Assembly: GCA_014193115.1 (NCBI GenBank)
Contig: BJHQ01000011.1
Coordinates: forward strand, 62,001-126,000
DNA length: 64,000 nt
Source: Planctomycetota bacterium
GTDB taxonomy: Bacteria > Planctomycetota > UBA11346
Direction: 5' to 3'
In this document: in pieces, positions 1-8,895 of the stretch
Numbering within the stretch: the stretch's first letter is position 1
How the letters are laid out: the number at the start of each line of letters is the position of its first letter
Made by a program: the position numbers and the translations under genes
Notes under the pieces: generated by a model
What the model was told of the DNA's origin: nothing
Databases searched by the model: none
Seen by the model: the letters and a program-made list of their open reading frames with translations, nothing else

Positions 1-2
1 AT

Positions 3-710
3 GAAGGCGTCATCGGCCATGTCGGGTTCAGCACCCACGGCCGTCTCGAATTGATCAGCCGGGCCATCCTCACCGGCATGTTCAGTTTCGTGAACCTGCA
101 TTATTACTATTTTTTCCAGCGCCATCGCGGCGCGGTCGATCTCGCTGGCACCCAGGATATGGGCGTGTTCATCATCTCGCCCAACGACAAGGGCGGGCAG
201 TTGTTCTCGCCGTCCGCCCAGCTGGTCGCCGACTGCGCGCCGCTGACCCCGATCCAGTTCAATGCCCGCTGGTGCTTGGCCTCGCCCCGGGTCCACACCT
301 TGTCATTCGGCATGACCGAACCGGCCCATGTGAGCGAAATGCTCGGGACCTTCCCGGCGCCCTGCCCAGCCGATCGCAGCCTGTTGGAGATCATCCATCG
401 GCTCGACGGCAGGCTGCTTGATGATCCGATCGCCGGCTGGGACGGCTATGAGCTGCAAGATGATCCGAGCGGCATCAACATCGCCGAAGTCCTGCGCTTC
501 CGCAGGATGCTGAAGTGCCACGGCATGGAAACCTTTGGTAAATACCGCTACAATATGCTCGAAGCCAAGGGCCATTGGTTCCCCGGCAGCTTTGCCCTGC
601 CAGAACTGGTGACCAAGGTCGAAGCCGACAAGGCGCCGCCAGGCGTCGACGTGCGAGCCCTGCTTGGCGAGGCCCATGCGCGGCTCTATCGGCCGAAAAC
701 GCCGAAGTAA
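3..710 (+). CDS. Aldo/keto reductase, C-terminal part (5' end outside window)
   Basis: The reading frame is already open at the window edge, so the N-terminus is missing. The visible 235 residues begin with GFSTHG, continue with a NLHYYYFFQRH stretch and then DMGVFIISPNDKGGQLFSPS. These match the second half of a TIM-barrel aldo/keto reductase of the roughly 390-residue type known from cyanobacteria and other bacteria, where the segment lines the NADPH and substrate pocket. The catalytic Tyr and Lys would lie upstream and cannot be checked. The C-terminal part (CHGMETFGKYRYNMLE, KGHWFPG) is also typical of this subfamily. An internal Met at 51 is not a credible start because the homology runs through it. 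The gene ends just before the convergent EF-hand gene. The substrate is unknown. Confidence 0.8.
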   Translation, partial: EGVIGHVGFSTHGRLELISRAILTGMFSFVNLHYYYFFQRHRGAVDLAGTQDMGVFIISPNDKGGQLFSPSAQLVADCAPLTPIQFNARWCLASPRVHTLSFGMTEPAHVSEMLGTFPAPCPADRSLLEIIHRLDGRLLDDPIAGWDGYELQDDPSGINIAEVLRFRRMLKCHGMETFGKYRYNMLEAKGHWFPGSFALPELVTKVEADKAPPGVDVRALLGEAHARLYRPKTPK

Positions 711-720
711 GCTGATCGGT

Positions 721-2886
721 TCACACCGATGAAGGCGGCGGCGGCGGAGGTGGCGGTCCTTCGCCGTCACCGGGACCATGCAGCGCTGCCAGCAGGTACC
801 AGACGATCACCAGCACCGCGACCAGGATCACCGCGCGCACCGTCCAAGCCTGCCACATGCTGCTGGGGTCGGCGAACGGATCGATCAGGCTGCGCGTGGC
901 GCTCTTGGGCGGCGCCGCGGTCGCGGTCAGGCTGCGGCCGAGCTTGAGGTTGATCTTCACCCGGCCATTGATCGCCCAGCCCGCTGCTTCCAGGATCGGG
1001 CCCAAGGTGCGCTGGCGCAGCTTGAACCAGGCGATGAGCATCGATGGGCCGCTGATCGCCAGGATGATGCCGGCCAGGCCGATCGGCAGCCACGGGCCGA
1101 GACCGACCAGAGTGGCGAAGAGGCTGCCGAGGAACGTCGCCAAGGCGCCGAAGGCGACGCCGAACGCCGCCACAGTGCCGACATCGATCTTGGTCGGCGT
1201 TTGGCCGGGGACCGGGGCCGCTGGCAAGGTGGTGGCGGCGGCAAGCAGTTTCTGCTCGGCGCCGGATCCGATGGCACCGGCACGTTGGCTGAACTGCTCC
1301 TCGACCAGACGGAGGAATTTGAGGTAAGGCGAAATGAAGGCCTCCGCCACGGAGATCGGCGCCTCCACCACTTTGACCACGGTGGCGTCCCAGTCGCTGC
1401 CCTGACGGTCATAGAACACGCCGTTGCGGCCGACCATCAGGTAGGCGCCATCGCCTTGGGTGGCGGCCACCGCCAAGAACCGCGGTGGCGATCCGGCACG
1501 CATGCACTTGCAATACACCAGGAAACAACGGCTGAGGCTGGCGAGTCCGGCATGGGCGACGGGATCGGCGACCGCGACGCACAGATCGAACCGCCGCTGA
1601 TCGAGATACAGCGAACCGGATTGGAACACCGCTGGCTTTCCGGGATCATAGAAATCCGCGAAATTGACGAAGTTCCGCACCAGGATGCCGAGGTCGCGGT
1701 GATAGCGCACCAGCCGTTCGACCTCGACGATCGCGGTGACCTCGTTGGCCACCGCCAAGTCGGCGGCGATCGCCGTGCGTACGTCGGCTACCGCAGGGCC
1801 ATCGGCGAGCACTGCCCGGATGCGTTCAATGTCGAGGCGGGCCACCGGGGATGCCGGACCTGCCGGTTCGTCCTGCCAGGCCCGCCAGGCATCGACCTGG
1901 GCGCATAGTCCACGCCAACGCACCGGATCGATCGGGGCCGCGCCGTGGAGGGGAACCCAGGCGTCCGAGAGCAGCCGGGTCGCCGCGCCAGCCCAGGCCG
2001 GATTGATCCCGCCGGACAAATCGAGGAGGCCATCCGCGGTGATCCGTCGCAGGGGCAGGTTGACCACCGCCGGAGTGTCCACGGCGAGCAGGCCGGCGAG
2101 CGGATCGCCATCGCCCAGGGTGCGATCAGCGGCAGCGGACAGGCGCGGATCGAACACCGCCAGTTGCGCCCGGGTGAACCAGTCATCAATTTTCGCGCGG
2201 ATCGCCTGGACGGCGGCGACGGCGCTCGCGGTTCTCGCTCCCAGGAAGGAAACCGCTGCGCCGCGGTCGTGCCAGGCGGCATGGGCGGTGCAGGCGGCGA
2301 GGAATCCGTCGAGGGTGGCCGAGTTCACGCCGGCGCCGCCGCTGCGATCGTCCACCGGACCGAGGCAGGCGATGGCGTCGGCCACGATGGCGGCGGCAGA
2401 CGGCGTGGCCGCAAGCGAGCCGGCAGTGATGATCCCGTCGCCGTTGCGCGCGACATGGGCGAAAATCCGCTTGGTATCAGTGACCTCCGCCAGGGTGATC
2501 GATGTGGCTTCTGGTGTGCCGAGGTTGTCCAGGATCCGCTTGGCCGCAGCCAGCACGGTAGCCCCGGCCGGGCGAGAGGCGTCGATGGCAGCGAGCGGCA
2601 GCGTCGGCGAGCCAGCGGTCAGCACCCCGGGATCGCGCAGCCGTTCGCAGGCCCAGGCCACAGCAGCGATCAATTCCGGCGGACGGACCCGGCCGTCCTG
2701 GTCGCTATCGATCAGCGCCAGCGTCCGCTCGTCGAACTCCAGACCATGGACCGGACAGGCCAACGAAACCCAGAGTTTTTGGTCGAGATTCCCCAGATTG
2801 CGGTAATCATCGGCATTGGCGACCCGGGCCTGATCGAGGCCGCCGAGACGGTACAGGTGCCAGCGGTGCGCAGAGGGGGCGGCCAT
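721..2886 (-). CDS. EF-hand domain membrane protein of unknown function (721 aa)
   Basis: I do not recognise a named family. Near the N-terminus, residues 60-71 form a canonical 12-residue EF-hand calcium loop (DSDQDGRVRPPE), and a second, shorter loop-like stretch (NGDGIITAGS) lies near residue 150. The middle is a long soluble region. Two hydrophobic segments lie near residues 560-610 and one near the C-terminus, followed by a proline run and PSSV. This suggests a soluble calcium-responsive part anchored by C-terminal helices. The ATG at 2886 (MAAPSAHRW) is preferred over an upstream in-frame start at 3084, because the added 66 residues are low-quality Arg/Ala-rich sequence and would overlap the hydrolase remnant. 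It could be a paralogue-family protein of PVC bacteria; no role is inferred. Confidence 0.7.
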   Translation of the reverse strand: MAAPSAHRWHLYRLGGLDQARVANADDYRNLGNLDQKLWVSLACPVHGLEFDERTLALIDSDQDGRVRPPELIAAVAWACERLRDPGVLTAGSPTLPLAAIDASRPAGATVLAAAKRILDNLGTPEATSITLAEVTDTKRIFAHVARNGDGIITAGSLAATPSAAAIVADAIACLGPVDDRSGGAGVNSATLDGFLAACTAHAAWHDRGAAVSFLGARTASAVAAVQAIRAKIDDWFTRAQLAVFDPRLSAAADRTLGDGDPLAGLLAVDTPAVVNLPLRRITADGLLDLSGGINPAWAGAATRLLSDAWVPLHGAAPIDPVRWRGLCAQVDAWRAWQDEPAGPASPVARLDIERIRAVLADGPAVADVRTAIAADLAVANEVTAIVEVERLVRYHRDLGILVRNFVNFADFYDPGKPAVFQSGSLYLDQRRFDLCVAVADPVAHAGLASLSRCFLVYCKCMRAGSPPRFLAVAATQGDGAYLMVGRNGVFYDRQGSDWDATVVKVVEAPISVAEAFISPYLKFLRLVEEQFSQRAGAIGSGAEQKLLAAATTLPAAPVPGQTPTKIDVGTVAAFGVAFGALATFLGSLFATLVGLGPWLPIGLAGIILAISGPSMLIAWFKLRQRTLGPILEAAGWAINGRVKINLKLGRSLTATAAPPKSATRSLIDPFADPSSMWQAWTVRAVILVAVLVIVWYLLAALHGPGDGEGPPPPPPPPSSV

Positions 2887-2996
2887 GGCCGGAACCGTTG
2901 GGCAACGGTGGCCGAGGGCAAGCCGGCATGCCCAGAGTGCTTGCGCAGCAGTGCAGGCAACCATCGAGCGCAACGCTGACGATCTTGGCCAGCGGC

Positions 2997-3371
2997 CGAC
3001 CCGACCTGCTGGTGGCCTGCTATGCGGTGTTGTCGACCATCGCCGACGCCCACGAGGGATCGTGGCGCAATCTGCTGGGCCCATCCGCCACCTGGGCGGA
3101 TCGGCGGGCAGCTTCCATCGAAGAACGGATCGGCCCTGACACCCCGCCGACCTTCCTGTGGTCCACCGACGACGACCAGGTGGTGCCGGTGCTCAACACT
3201 TATGCCGTGGCCCAGCGCCTGGCCCGGGCCGGCGTCCCCCATGAGGTCCACGTCTTTGAGCGCGGCGGCCATGGCATGGGCCTGGGCGATGTCCCGGGCC
3301 GCGAAAACCCCCATGCCGCCGCCTGGGCGCCGGCGCTGGAACGCTGGCTGGCCCGACGCGGCTGGCGCTGA
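2997..3371 (+). pseudogene. Alpha/beta hydrolase (acetyl-esterase type), C-terminal remnant
   Basis: The translated frame gives the C-terminal third of a BD-FAE / acetyl-xylan-esterase-like alpha/beta hydrolase. It has the region before the acid (RNLLGPSATWADRR), the acid segment TPPTFLWSTDDDQVVPV with the expected catalytic Asp, and the His segment FERGGHGMGLGD. The N-terminal half with the GxSxGG nucleophile elbow and oxyanion hole is absent. Upstream sequence in this frame is antisense to the start of the EF-hand gene and shows no homology. I read it as a broken gene whose 5' part was lost at a junction between about 2887 and 2997. A short stand-alone product is unlikely to be an active esterase. 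Confidence 0.7.
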
Positions 3372-3521
3372 ACCGGGATTCAGCGCTCAGCCTGGTATGG
3401 TTCACGGACCCGACCAGCTGACAAGGAACATGGCTCCGGTAATTGCCGCCGCCTCAAAGGTGCCATGGCTGATGGCATGACGGCTGCGGGGGCGCTGGTC
3501 ATGGTGATCGAACCCGATCGG

Positions 3522-5474
3522 TCAAAAATTCTCGGCAGCCCGCTTCGTTTCCTGTGCTGGTGAAGGTCGCGGCTGAGTTTCCCTGAGGAGGGCTTGCGAC
3601 TGCTCATTTCCGACATCTCCGAGCGCGTCGATGGCAGCTTTGCGCACCTCAGGATCCAGATCAGCCAGGGAATTCTTCAACATGCCGAGGGCCCGGCTGT
3701 CGCCGATGTTGCCCAGGGCTGCGACGGCAGCGCTGCGCACGGCCGCAATGGGGTCTGCTAGGGAGGCTGCCAGCAGCTCCACGGCCTGATCCCCGCCGAT
3801 CCGACCCAACGAAAAGGCTGCGACCTGGCGCAGTACAGGATCCTGGTCCGCCAAGCATTTCCTGAGGAAAGGAAGCGCTGTGTCGGAGCGGATGCAATTC
3901 GGCATGGTTCGCATGGCTGTGGTCCGCACCTCCGGCTTGGGATCAGCCAAGGCTTTGCTGAGCAAGGCCAGGGTCCGTTCTCCACCCCAACTTCCCAGGG
4001 CCCACGCGCCCAGTCGCCGCATGTCGGGGTCGGGATCCGCGAGCATCGACGACAGGGCCGGCAGACACCTCTCCCCACCGATTCCATTGGTGCCGAGGCC
4101 ATCGGCTGCGCTCCAGCGCACCTTGGCGACCGGGTCCGCCAGGGCCTTCTCCTTGATCGCCGTCGCCTCGACCCCGCCTTCGCGTCCAACCCAGAAGGCG
4201 GTGGCTCGCCGTACATCGGGATCGGGATCGGACATCAGCTTTTCCAGGATCGCGGTGGCCTTCCTGCCGCCGATGATCGCCAAATTCGACACGCTCCGCC
4301 AGAGCCCATCCTTTTTTTCGCGGAGGGCCAGTTCCAGCCGGGGGAGGTCCTGCTCGGGATCCTTCTGCCAAACCGCGTCGCCAATCGCTCCCTGATACAA
4401 GCAGACGGTCCTGCCTGATGGTCCCCAAATCGTTTTCATTCCGTTGGCCGCGGCCACGGCTTCGACCAGGCGCTCTCCGGAGATCGGTTGGAAACGCAGC
4501 GCGACCGGAATGAGCAGGCGTGGTCCTTGGGCGGAAGGCCGGTTGATGGACACGTTCGGTCCGCCCAGGAGCCGAAGTTCATGGAAGGTCCGGTTCGCAT
4601 CCGCGTGGCGGGGAGTGATGACCACAGCCATCGCCGGTGGCGCCGGTGACGGGGCTGCGCTGCTGCCGAGTTCAGTGGTCGGCGTGGCTGGCTCCGAACT
4701 CATCACCAAGGCGAAGGTGCCCGTGATGAGGACCAGCCCGGTTGCGCAGGCGCAGGCGGCGATGATGGCGGATTTCATGACCATGGCGGTGTGGACTCCG
4801 TTGGCGAGGGTGGTGGCTGGGCCAGGGTTCGAGGTGGTGATATCCGCAGGTGGAGAAGCCGGTTCGCAAGAACCGCATTCGCTGGCCAGGCCGCTGGCCA
4901 GGGCACCGATTCCGATGCGCAGTCCTTGTCTCGCCAGGCAGGCTCGCAACTGCTCCAAGCCCTCATGGATCCGGGTCTTCACCGCATCCACCGAGCAGCC
5001 GAGTTCAGTCGCCACGGCTGCCTGGGTCTTTCCTTCCAGGTAATACCGCACCAGGGCTTCGCGACGGGCGGTGGTGAGCCGGAGCAGAGCCCGGTCGAGG
5101 ATGGGTTTGGCTTGGCTCCAATCGACCGGTTCGGCATCGCGGTTCCGGGTCTGTTCCATGGCGGCTTCCTGTTCGTAGCGTCGTCGCCGTCTGGCGGCTC
5201 GGTGCTGGTGGGCCACCACCCACCGTGCCGTTCCCAGCAGCCATCCGATCAGGTGGCCAGGATCGCCCACTGCCTGCGGCCGCCGGGCGAGGAGGATGAA
5301 GACCGCCTGGGCGGCCTCGTCCGGATCAGGCGATGCGAGCCGGCGGCAGGTGCTGATGATGAAGCCCCAATGGCGTTGGCAGAGGACCTGGAAGGACTCC
5401 TCATCGTGGCGCTGGCGCCAGGCGCTCAGCAATGCGGTGTCGTCGCACCTGGCTGGGGACGCTTGGGCGGTCAT
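3522..5474 (-). CDS. ECF-type sigma factor fused to a membrane-anchored HEAT-repeat domain
   Basis: Residues about 15-95 resemble sigma-70 region 2 (AWRQRHDEESFQVLCQRHWGF, then DEAAQAVFILLARRP). Residues 125-180 resemble region 4 with a helix-turn-helix (GKTQAAVATELGCSVDAVKT). A linker leads to one transmembrane segment at about 234-258 (IIAACACATGLVLITGTFAL). A small domain follows that resembles secretin/TonB short N-terminal folds, then five to six HEAT/PBS-lyase-like repeats of about 31 residues, recognisable by DPDPDVRRATAFWVG and similar, to the C-terminus. Such fusions are known in Planctomycetota. The topology places the sigma domain in the cytoplasm and the repeats outside, so the protein could sense an envelope signal. 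The start at 5474 is chosen because AGGAGGT lies 7 bases upstream; a longer start at 5534 lacks support. No separate anti-sigma gene is adjacent. Confidence 0.82.
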   Translation of the reverse strand: MTAQASPARCDDTALLSAWRQRHDEESFQVLCQRHWGFIISTCRRLASPDPDEAAQAVFILLARRPQAVGDPGHLIGWLLGTARWVVAHQHRAARRRRRYEQEAAMEQTRNRDAEPVDWSQAKPILDRALLRLTTARREALVRYYLEGKTQAAVATELGCSVDAVKTRIHEGLEQLRACLARQGLRIGIGALASGLASECGSCEPASPPADITTSNPGPATTLANGVHTAMVMKSAIIAACACATGLVLITGTFALVMSSEPATPTTELGSSAAPSPAPPAMAVVITPRHADANRTFHELRLLGGPNVSINRPSAQGPRLLIPVALRFQPISGERLVEAVAAANGMKTIWGPSGRTVCLYQGAIGDAVWQKDPEQDLPRLELALREKKDGLWRSVSNLAIIGGRKATAILEKLMSDPDPDVRRATAFWVGREGGVEATAIKEKALADPVAKVRWSAADGLGTNGIGGERCLPALSSMLADPDPDMRRLGAWALGSWGGERTLALLSKALADPKPEVRTTAMRTMPNCIRSDTALPFLRKCLADQDPVLRQVAAFSLGRIGGDQAVELLAASLADPIAAVRSAAVAALGNIGDSRALGMLKNSLADLDPEVRKAAIDALGDVGNEQSQALLRETQPRPSPAQETKRAAENF

Positions 5475-5892
5475 CAGCACCTCCTGCCCGCTCGCCGGCA
5501 AAGGTGAGGGGGAATCCGGACAGGGTACCACCATCTGTCCTGGTCTGTCCTGTGCCGGAATGGACCCTATTGGGATGCGGAATCTGTCCGCTCCACCTGA
5601 GCGCGATCAGGGGTTTTCGCCGAAGAACGAGGAACCGCCGTGGGTTACGACCCAATGGCGATTCTCCGCAAGATCCAGAATCTCCCTGAACATCGTCCGA
5701 TATGAGCCCGATACCATCAGGTTTCGCTCATCGACAAGGGCGATCCCAGCATTTTGAGCGAAGTCCGGCTGTTCTCCAATCCTTTCCAGTCCAGCCGATC
5801 CCCGTGATCAGCAGAGGTCGGACCTGTCGCGGAGCTGGGCTTTCCGGGGGGTGCCTGGCTGATGCGCTGGATTTCGCCCCAGGCGATGACCA
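5475..5892. other. Intergenic region upstream of the sigma-HEAT gene
   Basis: No convincing gene is present. Close to the sigma gene, around 5516-5560, there are repeated TGTCCTG words and inverted CCGGACAG / CTGTCC arms. These could belong to the promoter or operator of the minus-strand sigma gene. The rest has only weak shadow reading frames and no recognisable RNA. Confidence 0.4.
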
Positions 5893-6480
5893 TCACCGCA
5901 GATCGTAGAATCCCAGCATGATCCCTGAACCATAGAAGTGCCCGCCGCGACGGGCGGTGAAGCCGTCGATGCGGAAGCTTTGCCAGAACGACACCCCGGC
6001 CAGCCAGGTGGTCTGCTGCCCGGAACGCAGCGGCGGGGTGGCGTCCTCGCCCACGCGCACCCCCAGGCTGGGACGGACGTCATAGGCGATGAGTTCAGAG
6101 CGGAACTCCAGCGAATCGCTGGTGCCTCTGCGATTGCTGACCTGGCTGCACCAGGTGGTGTCGAAGCGGAGGACCTTGGGCCATTCCAGGCGGACCCTGG
6201 GCGCGAAGACATCTTGGATGGAATCGGCGAATTCGAGATGGTCGTATTTCACCCGCAGGCCCACTTCGGCGATCGGGGCCGCCGAGACCTCGCCCCCGAG
6301 GCCCCATTTGGCTGCCACCTGGGCGGAATCGGTGTACTCGCCAGTGACTGCCAGGTGCAGCCTCGATTCGGGGATGACCTCGATCCGGCCGGCCCAGGTC
6401 CGTTCACGTTCGCTGAACGTCCTCGCGGATTGGAAGCCGGCGGTCAGCTCCAGTTCGCGGAACGGCCTGAGACTGAGCAC
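5893..6480 (-). pseudogene. Outer-membrane beta-barrel protein, C-terminal remnant
   Basis: The 195 visible residues alternate polar and hydrophobic positions in strands of about 10 residues (ELELTAGFQSA, LHLAVTGEYTD, VGLRVKYDHLEF, WLAGVSFWQSFRID) and end in GSGIMLGFYDLR. This looks like the last strands of an outer-membrane beta-barrel, perhaps of the YaiO-like type. There is no signal peptide or full barrel upstream. The only nearby start is a GTG at 6480, and the preceding sequence belongs to an AraC-type coding region on the other strand. The 5' part therefore appears lost at a junction near 6480. The family name is tentative. Confidence 0.55.
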
Positions 6481-6483
6481 GCC

Positions 6484-6963
6484 GCCCGATTCATCGCCAT
6501 CGGTGATGCCCTGGCCGAAGGTGCCCTGCCTGACCTGGCGATGATCCTGACCGCGCGCACCCTGGTCGATTCCTGCCTGGCCGAGGTGTACTCTGGCCTG
6601 CCGGAGACCGAACGGAAACGACTGGAATCAGCCCTGCTGCATCGTGGCCGGTTGGCCACCGTTTTGGCCCGCATCGAGGCCGATCCCGGCGCAGCGCATC
6701 CAAACGCCGCCCTGGCCGCCATCGCCGGCGTCGGTACCGATCACCTCATCCGGCTCTTCCGTCGCCATCTCGGGTTGTCGCCGGCCCGCCATGTCGCCGA
6801 ACGCCGCCTGGCCTCGGCCGCCCGGGCCCTGGCCTTCGGGGACGGCACCATCGAGGAGATCGCCGAAGCCCACGGCTTTGCCAACCGCTTCGGCTTCACC
6901 CGCGCCTTCACCCGTCGATTCGGTTGCGGTCCGGCCGCCTGGCGCAATCGCGGTGGTTCTTGA
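6484..6963 (+). pseudogene. AraC-family regulator, C-terminal DNA-binding part only
   Basis: The frame encodes a typical AraC/XylS double helix-turn-helix: AALAAIAGVGTDHLIRLFRRHLGLSPARHV, then RALAFGDGTIEEIAEAHGF and NRFGFTRAFTRRFGCGPAAWR. About 45 residues precede it (LPDLAMILTARTLVDSCLAEV). Full-length members have another 100-180 residues of sensory domain, which are missing. Farther upstream the frame is antisense to the barrel remnant. An ATG at 6541 could still start a 140-residue DNA-binding protein, so residual function is possible. The gene meets the barrel remnant head to head. Confidence 0.65.
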
Positions 6964-7204
6964 GGCCGATTCACCATTGGTGATGGCTCAGGCAGTTGAC
7001 GCTGTCGCGCAAACGGAAAGACATCACGCTCGGCCGCGCAGCGCAGCGAGCACCCGACAACGCCTTCGCGTTCGCCAGGCCAGCGGGCGCTCAGGCCCCG
7101 CGCCACCCGGGTGCGGCGCAGTCCAAACGACCTGGCCCCAGGGTCAACAATCGGAAGGAAAGATCAGCGCGATCTTTCCTTTCCTGGACGGTCACTGACC
7201 GAGT

Positions 7205-8479
7205 TCACCCGACATCAGCAGACCTCAGCCGACCTTCAGCCACCACCACTGCTGATCCTGCCAGATCGACGCGAGCCCCGCGCAGGGTCCCGATCACTGT
7301 GCCGCCCCTGCGCGAAATCTGTCGGCAGATCAAGCTGGTCCGGCCCAGGCGCGGAACCCACCAGGGCAGCAGGGCGCAGTGGGCCGACCCGGTGACCGGA
7401 TCCTCCGGCACTCCCACCGCCGGGGCAAAGAACCGGCTGACGATGTCCCAACCGCTGCCGGCATCGGACCGGGCGGTGACGATGACCCCGCGCACCGGCA
7501 GTCGCGCCAGGCGGGCGAAGTCCGGAGATACCGACTGCACCGTCGCGGCATCAGCGAGCTCCACCAGCCAATCCATGCCATTCTTGCCGCCGGCCACCGC
7601 CGCCACCCCCAGGGCGGCCAGCAGATCTGCGGGGATTTCTCCGGGCAGACAGCGCTTGGCCGGGAAATCGAGCACCACCTGGGTGCCCTCCCGGCGCACT
7701 GGCAGCGCTCCGCTGGCCGAAACGAAAGTGATGGGACCGACCACCAGTCCGGTGTCCCACAGCACGGTGGCGGCAGCCACGGTGGCGTGCCCGCACAGGG
7801 CGACCTCGGCAGCGGGCGTGAACCAGCGGATGCGCCAATGGTCCTCCTCCGGCCAGGTGAAAACCGTCTCGGACAGGTTGAATTCCGCCGCAACTTGTTG
7901 CATCCAGCCGACGTCGGCGGGCCGGTCCAGGGGCACCACCGCCGCCGGATTGCCGGCGAAGGGCACCTTGGTGAAGGCATCGACGATCCAATAGCGCTGC
8001 CCCAAGGCGGCGGTCGCTGGGCTGCCGCTCTCCAACTGGGCAGCATGGTGCAAGGCATGGCCGTGGGCGTGGCGGAGAATGTCCCCCAGGCACATCGCTC
8101 CATAGGCGCTGTGCACGCCGTTGCGTTCTAGGGCAGACGCTGGCAGACGTTCGACGATGGCCACCAGCGCCGCCCGGCAGGCGCGAAAAAGATCGGCGGA
8201 AACCGCCGGGGCGACCGCCGGCAGGCCCGCCACCCAGGCGTCCTGGTCGATGCCGGCCAAGGGAGGGTTGTCGTGGGCGACCACTCTTCGCACCCGGTCG
8301 AGCATAGCGGATTCGGTGTCGGCAACATGACCGGCCAGTTGGCGCCGGGCCCATTTGCCAGGAGCCCAGGGCTCATCCGGTCGCTTGCTGGCGCTAGCGA
8401 TTGCCTGGGCGACTGGCTCCTGGGCACGCCGCAGATCAGCCGGGCTGGGGATGGGCAGGTGGTCGTAGGGCAGGGTCAT
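7205..8479 (-). CDS. DinB-like domain fused to PhzF-family isomerase
   Basis: Residues 1-150 form a DinB-like four-helix domain with histidines placed as metal ligands (H51 in AGHVAD, then HAHGHALHH at 137-145). From residue 162 a PhzF-type domain begins (RYWIVDAFTKVPFAGNPAAV), with the catalytic Glu in NLSETVF (E204) and the second signature EDPVTGSAHC. It ends at a typical PhzF C-terminus (GGTVIGTLRGARVDLAG). PhzF proteins share the diaminopimelate-epimerase fold and catalyse isomerisation; DinB-like proteins are often metal-dependent thiol transferases or of unknown function. The fusion is continuous, with no internal start needed. It is the last gene of an overlapping operon: its ATG overlaps the upstream stop in ATGA. 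The substrate is unknown. Confidence 0.85.
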   Translation of the reverse strand: MTLPYDHLPIPSPADLRRAQEPVAQAIASASKRPDEPWAPGKWARRQLAGHVADTESAMLDRVRRVVAHDNPPLAGIDQDAWVAGLPAVAPAVSADLFRACRAALVAIVERLPASALERNGVHSAYGAMCLGDILRHAHGHALHHAAQLESGSPATAALGQRYWIVDAFTKVPFAGNPAAVVPLDRPADVGWMQQVAAEFNLSETVFTWPEEDHWRIRWFTPAAEVALCGHATVAAATVLWDTGLVVGPITFVSASGALPVRREGTQVVLDFPAKRCLPGEIPADLLAALGVAAVAGGKNGMDWLVELADAATVQSVSPDFARLARLPVRGVIVTARSDAGSGWDIVSRFFAPAVGVPEDPVTGSAHCALLPWWVPRLGRTSLICRQISRRGGTVIGTLRGARVDLAGSAVVVAEGRLRSADVG

Positions 8480-8895
8480 GGGGTCTCACGGTGCACAGGC
8501 TGATCGGGTCTGATGGTCCACGCCGACTCGTGCCGGGTGAAGCCGATGTGGGGATAATAATCCACCGCCTGGGGTGCCGACAGCAGGATCAGCGTCGCCT
8601 GTGGCGCGGCGGCGCGCACCGCCGCGATCAGTCCCCGTCCGATCCCTTGGCGCTGATGGCTTTCCCGCACCGCCAGATCGCTGAGGTAGGTGCAATACGC
8701 CATGTCGGTGAGGGCCCGGGCCAGACCCACCAGGTGGTCGCCATCCCAGGCACCCACCACCAGATTGGCTTGGGCGAACATCGTGGCCATGCGTTCGCGA
8801 TCGTTGACCGGGCGACGGGCTCCCAGGGTGCAGGCGCGATAGACGTCGAGGCATTCGTCCAGGGGCGGGGTGGCGGTGCGATAGACGATGGTCAC
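8476..8895 (-). CDS. GNAT-family N-acetyltransferase (139 aa)
   Basis: This is a single compact GNAT domain with acetyl-CoA-binding motif A in YLSDLAVRESHQRQGIGRGLI (pyrophosphate loop QRQGIG) and motif B-like PQAVDYYPHIGFTRHESAW. The GTG start at 8895 overlaps the upstream stop codon (GTGA), consistent with coupled translation. Longer in-frame extensions upstream are antisense or shadow sequence of the neighbouring gene. The substrate could be a small amine, antibiotic or protein N-terminus; the sequence does not decide. Confidence 0.82.
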   Translation of the reverse strand: MTIVYRTATPPLDECLDVYRACTLGARRPVNDRERMATMFAQANLVVGAWDGDHLVGLARALTDMAYCTYLSDLAVRESHQRQGIGRGLIAAVRAAAPQATLILLSAPQAVDYYPHIGFTRHESAWTIRPDQPVHRETP

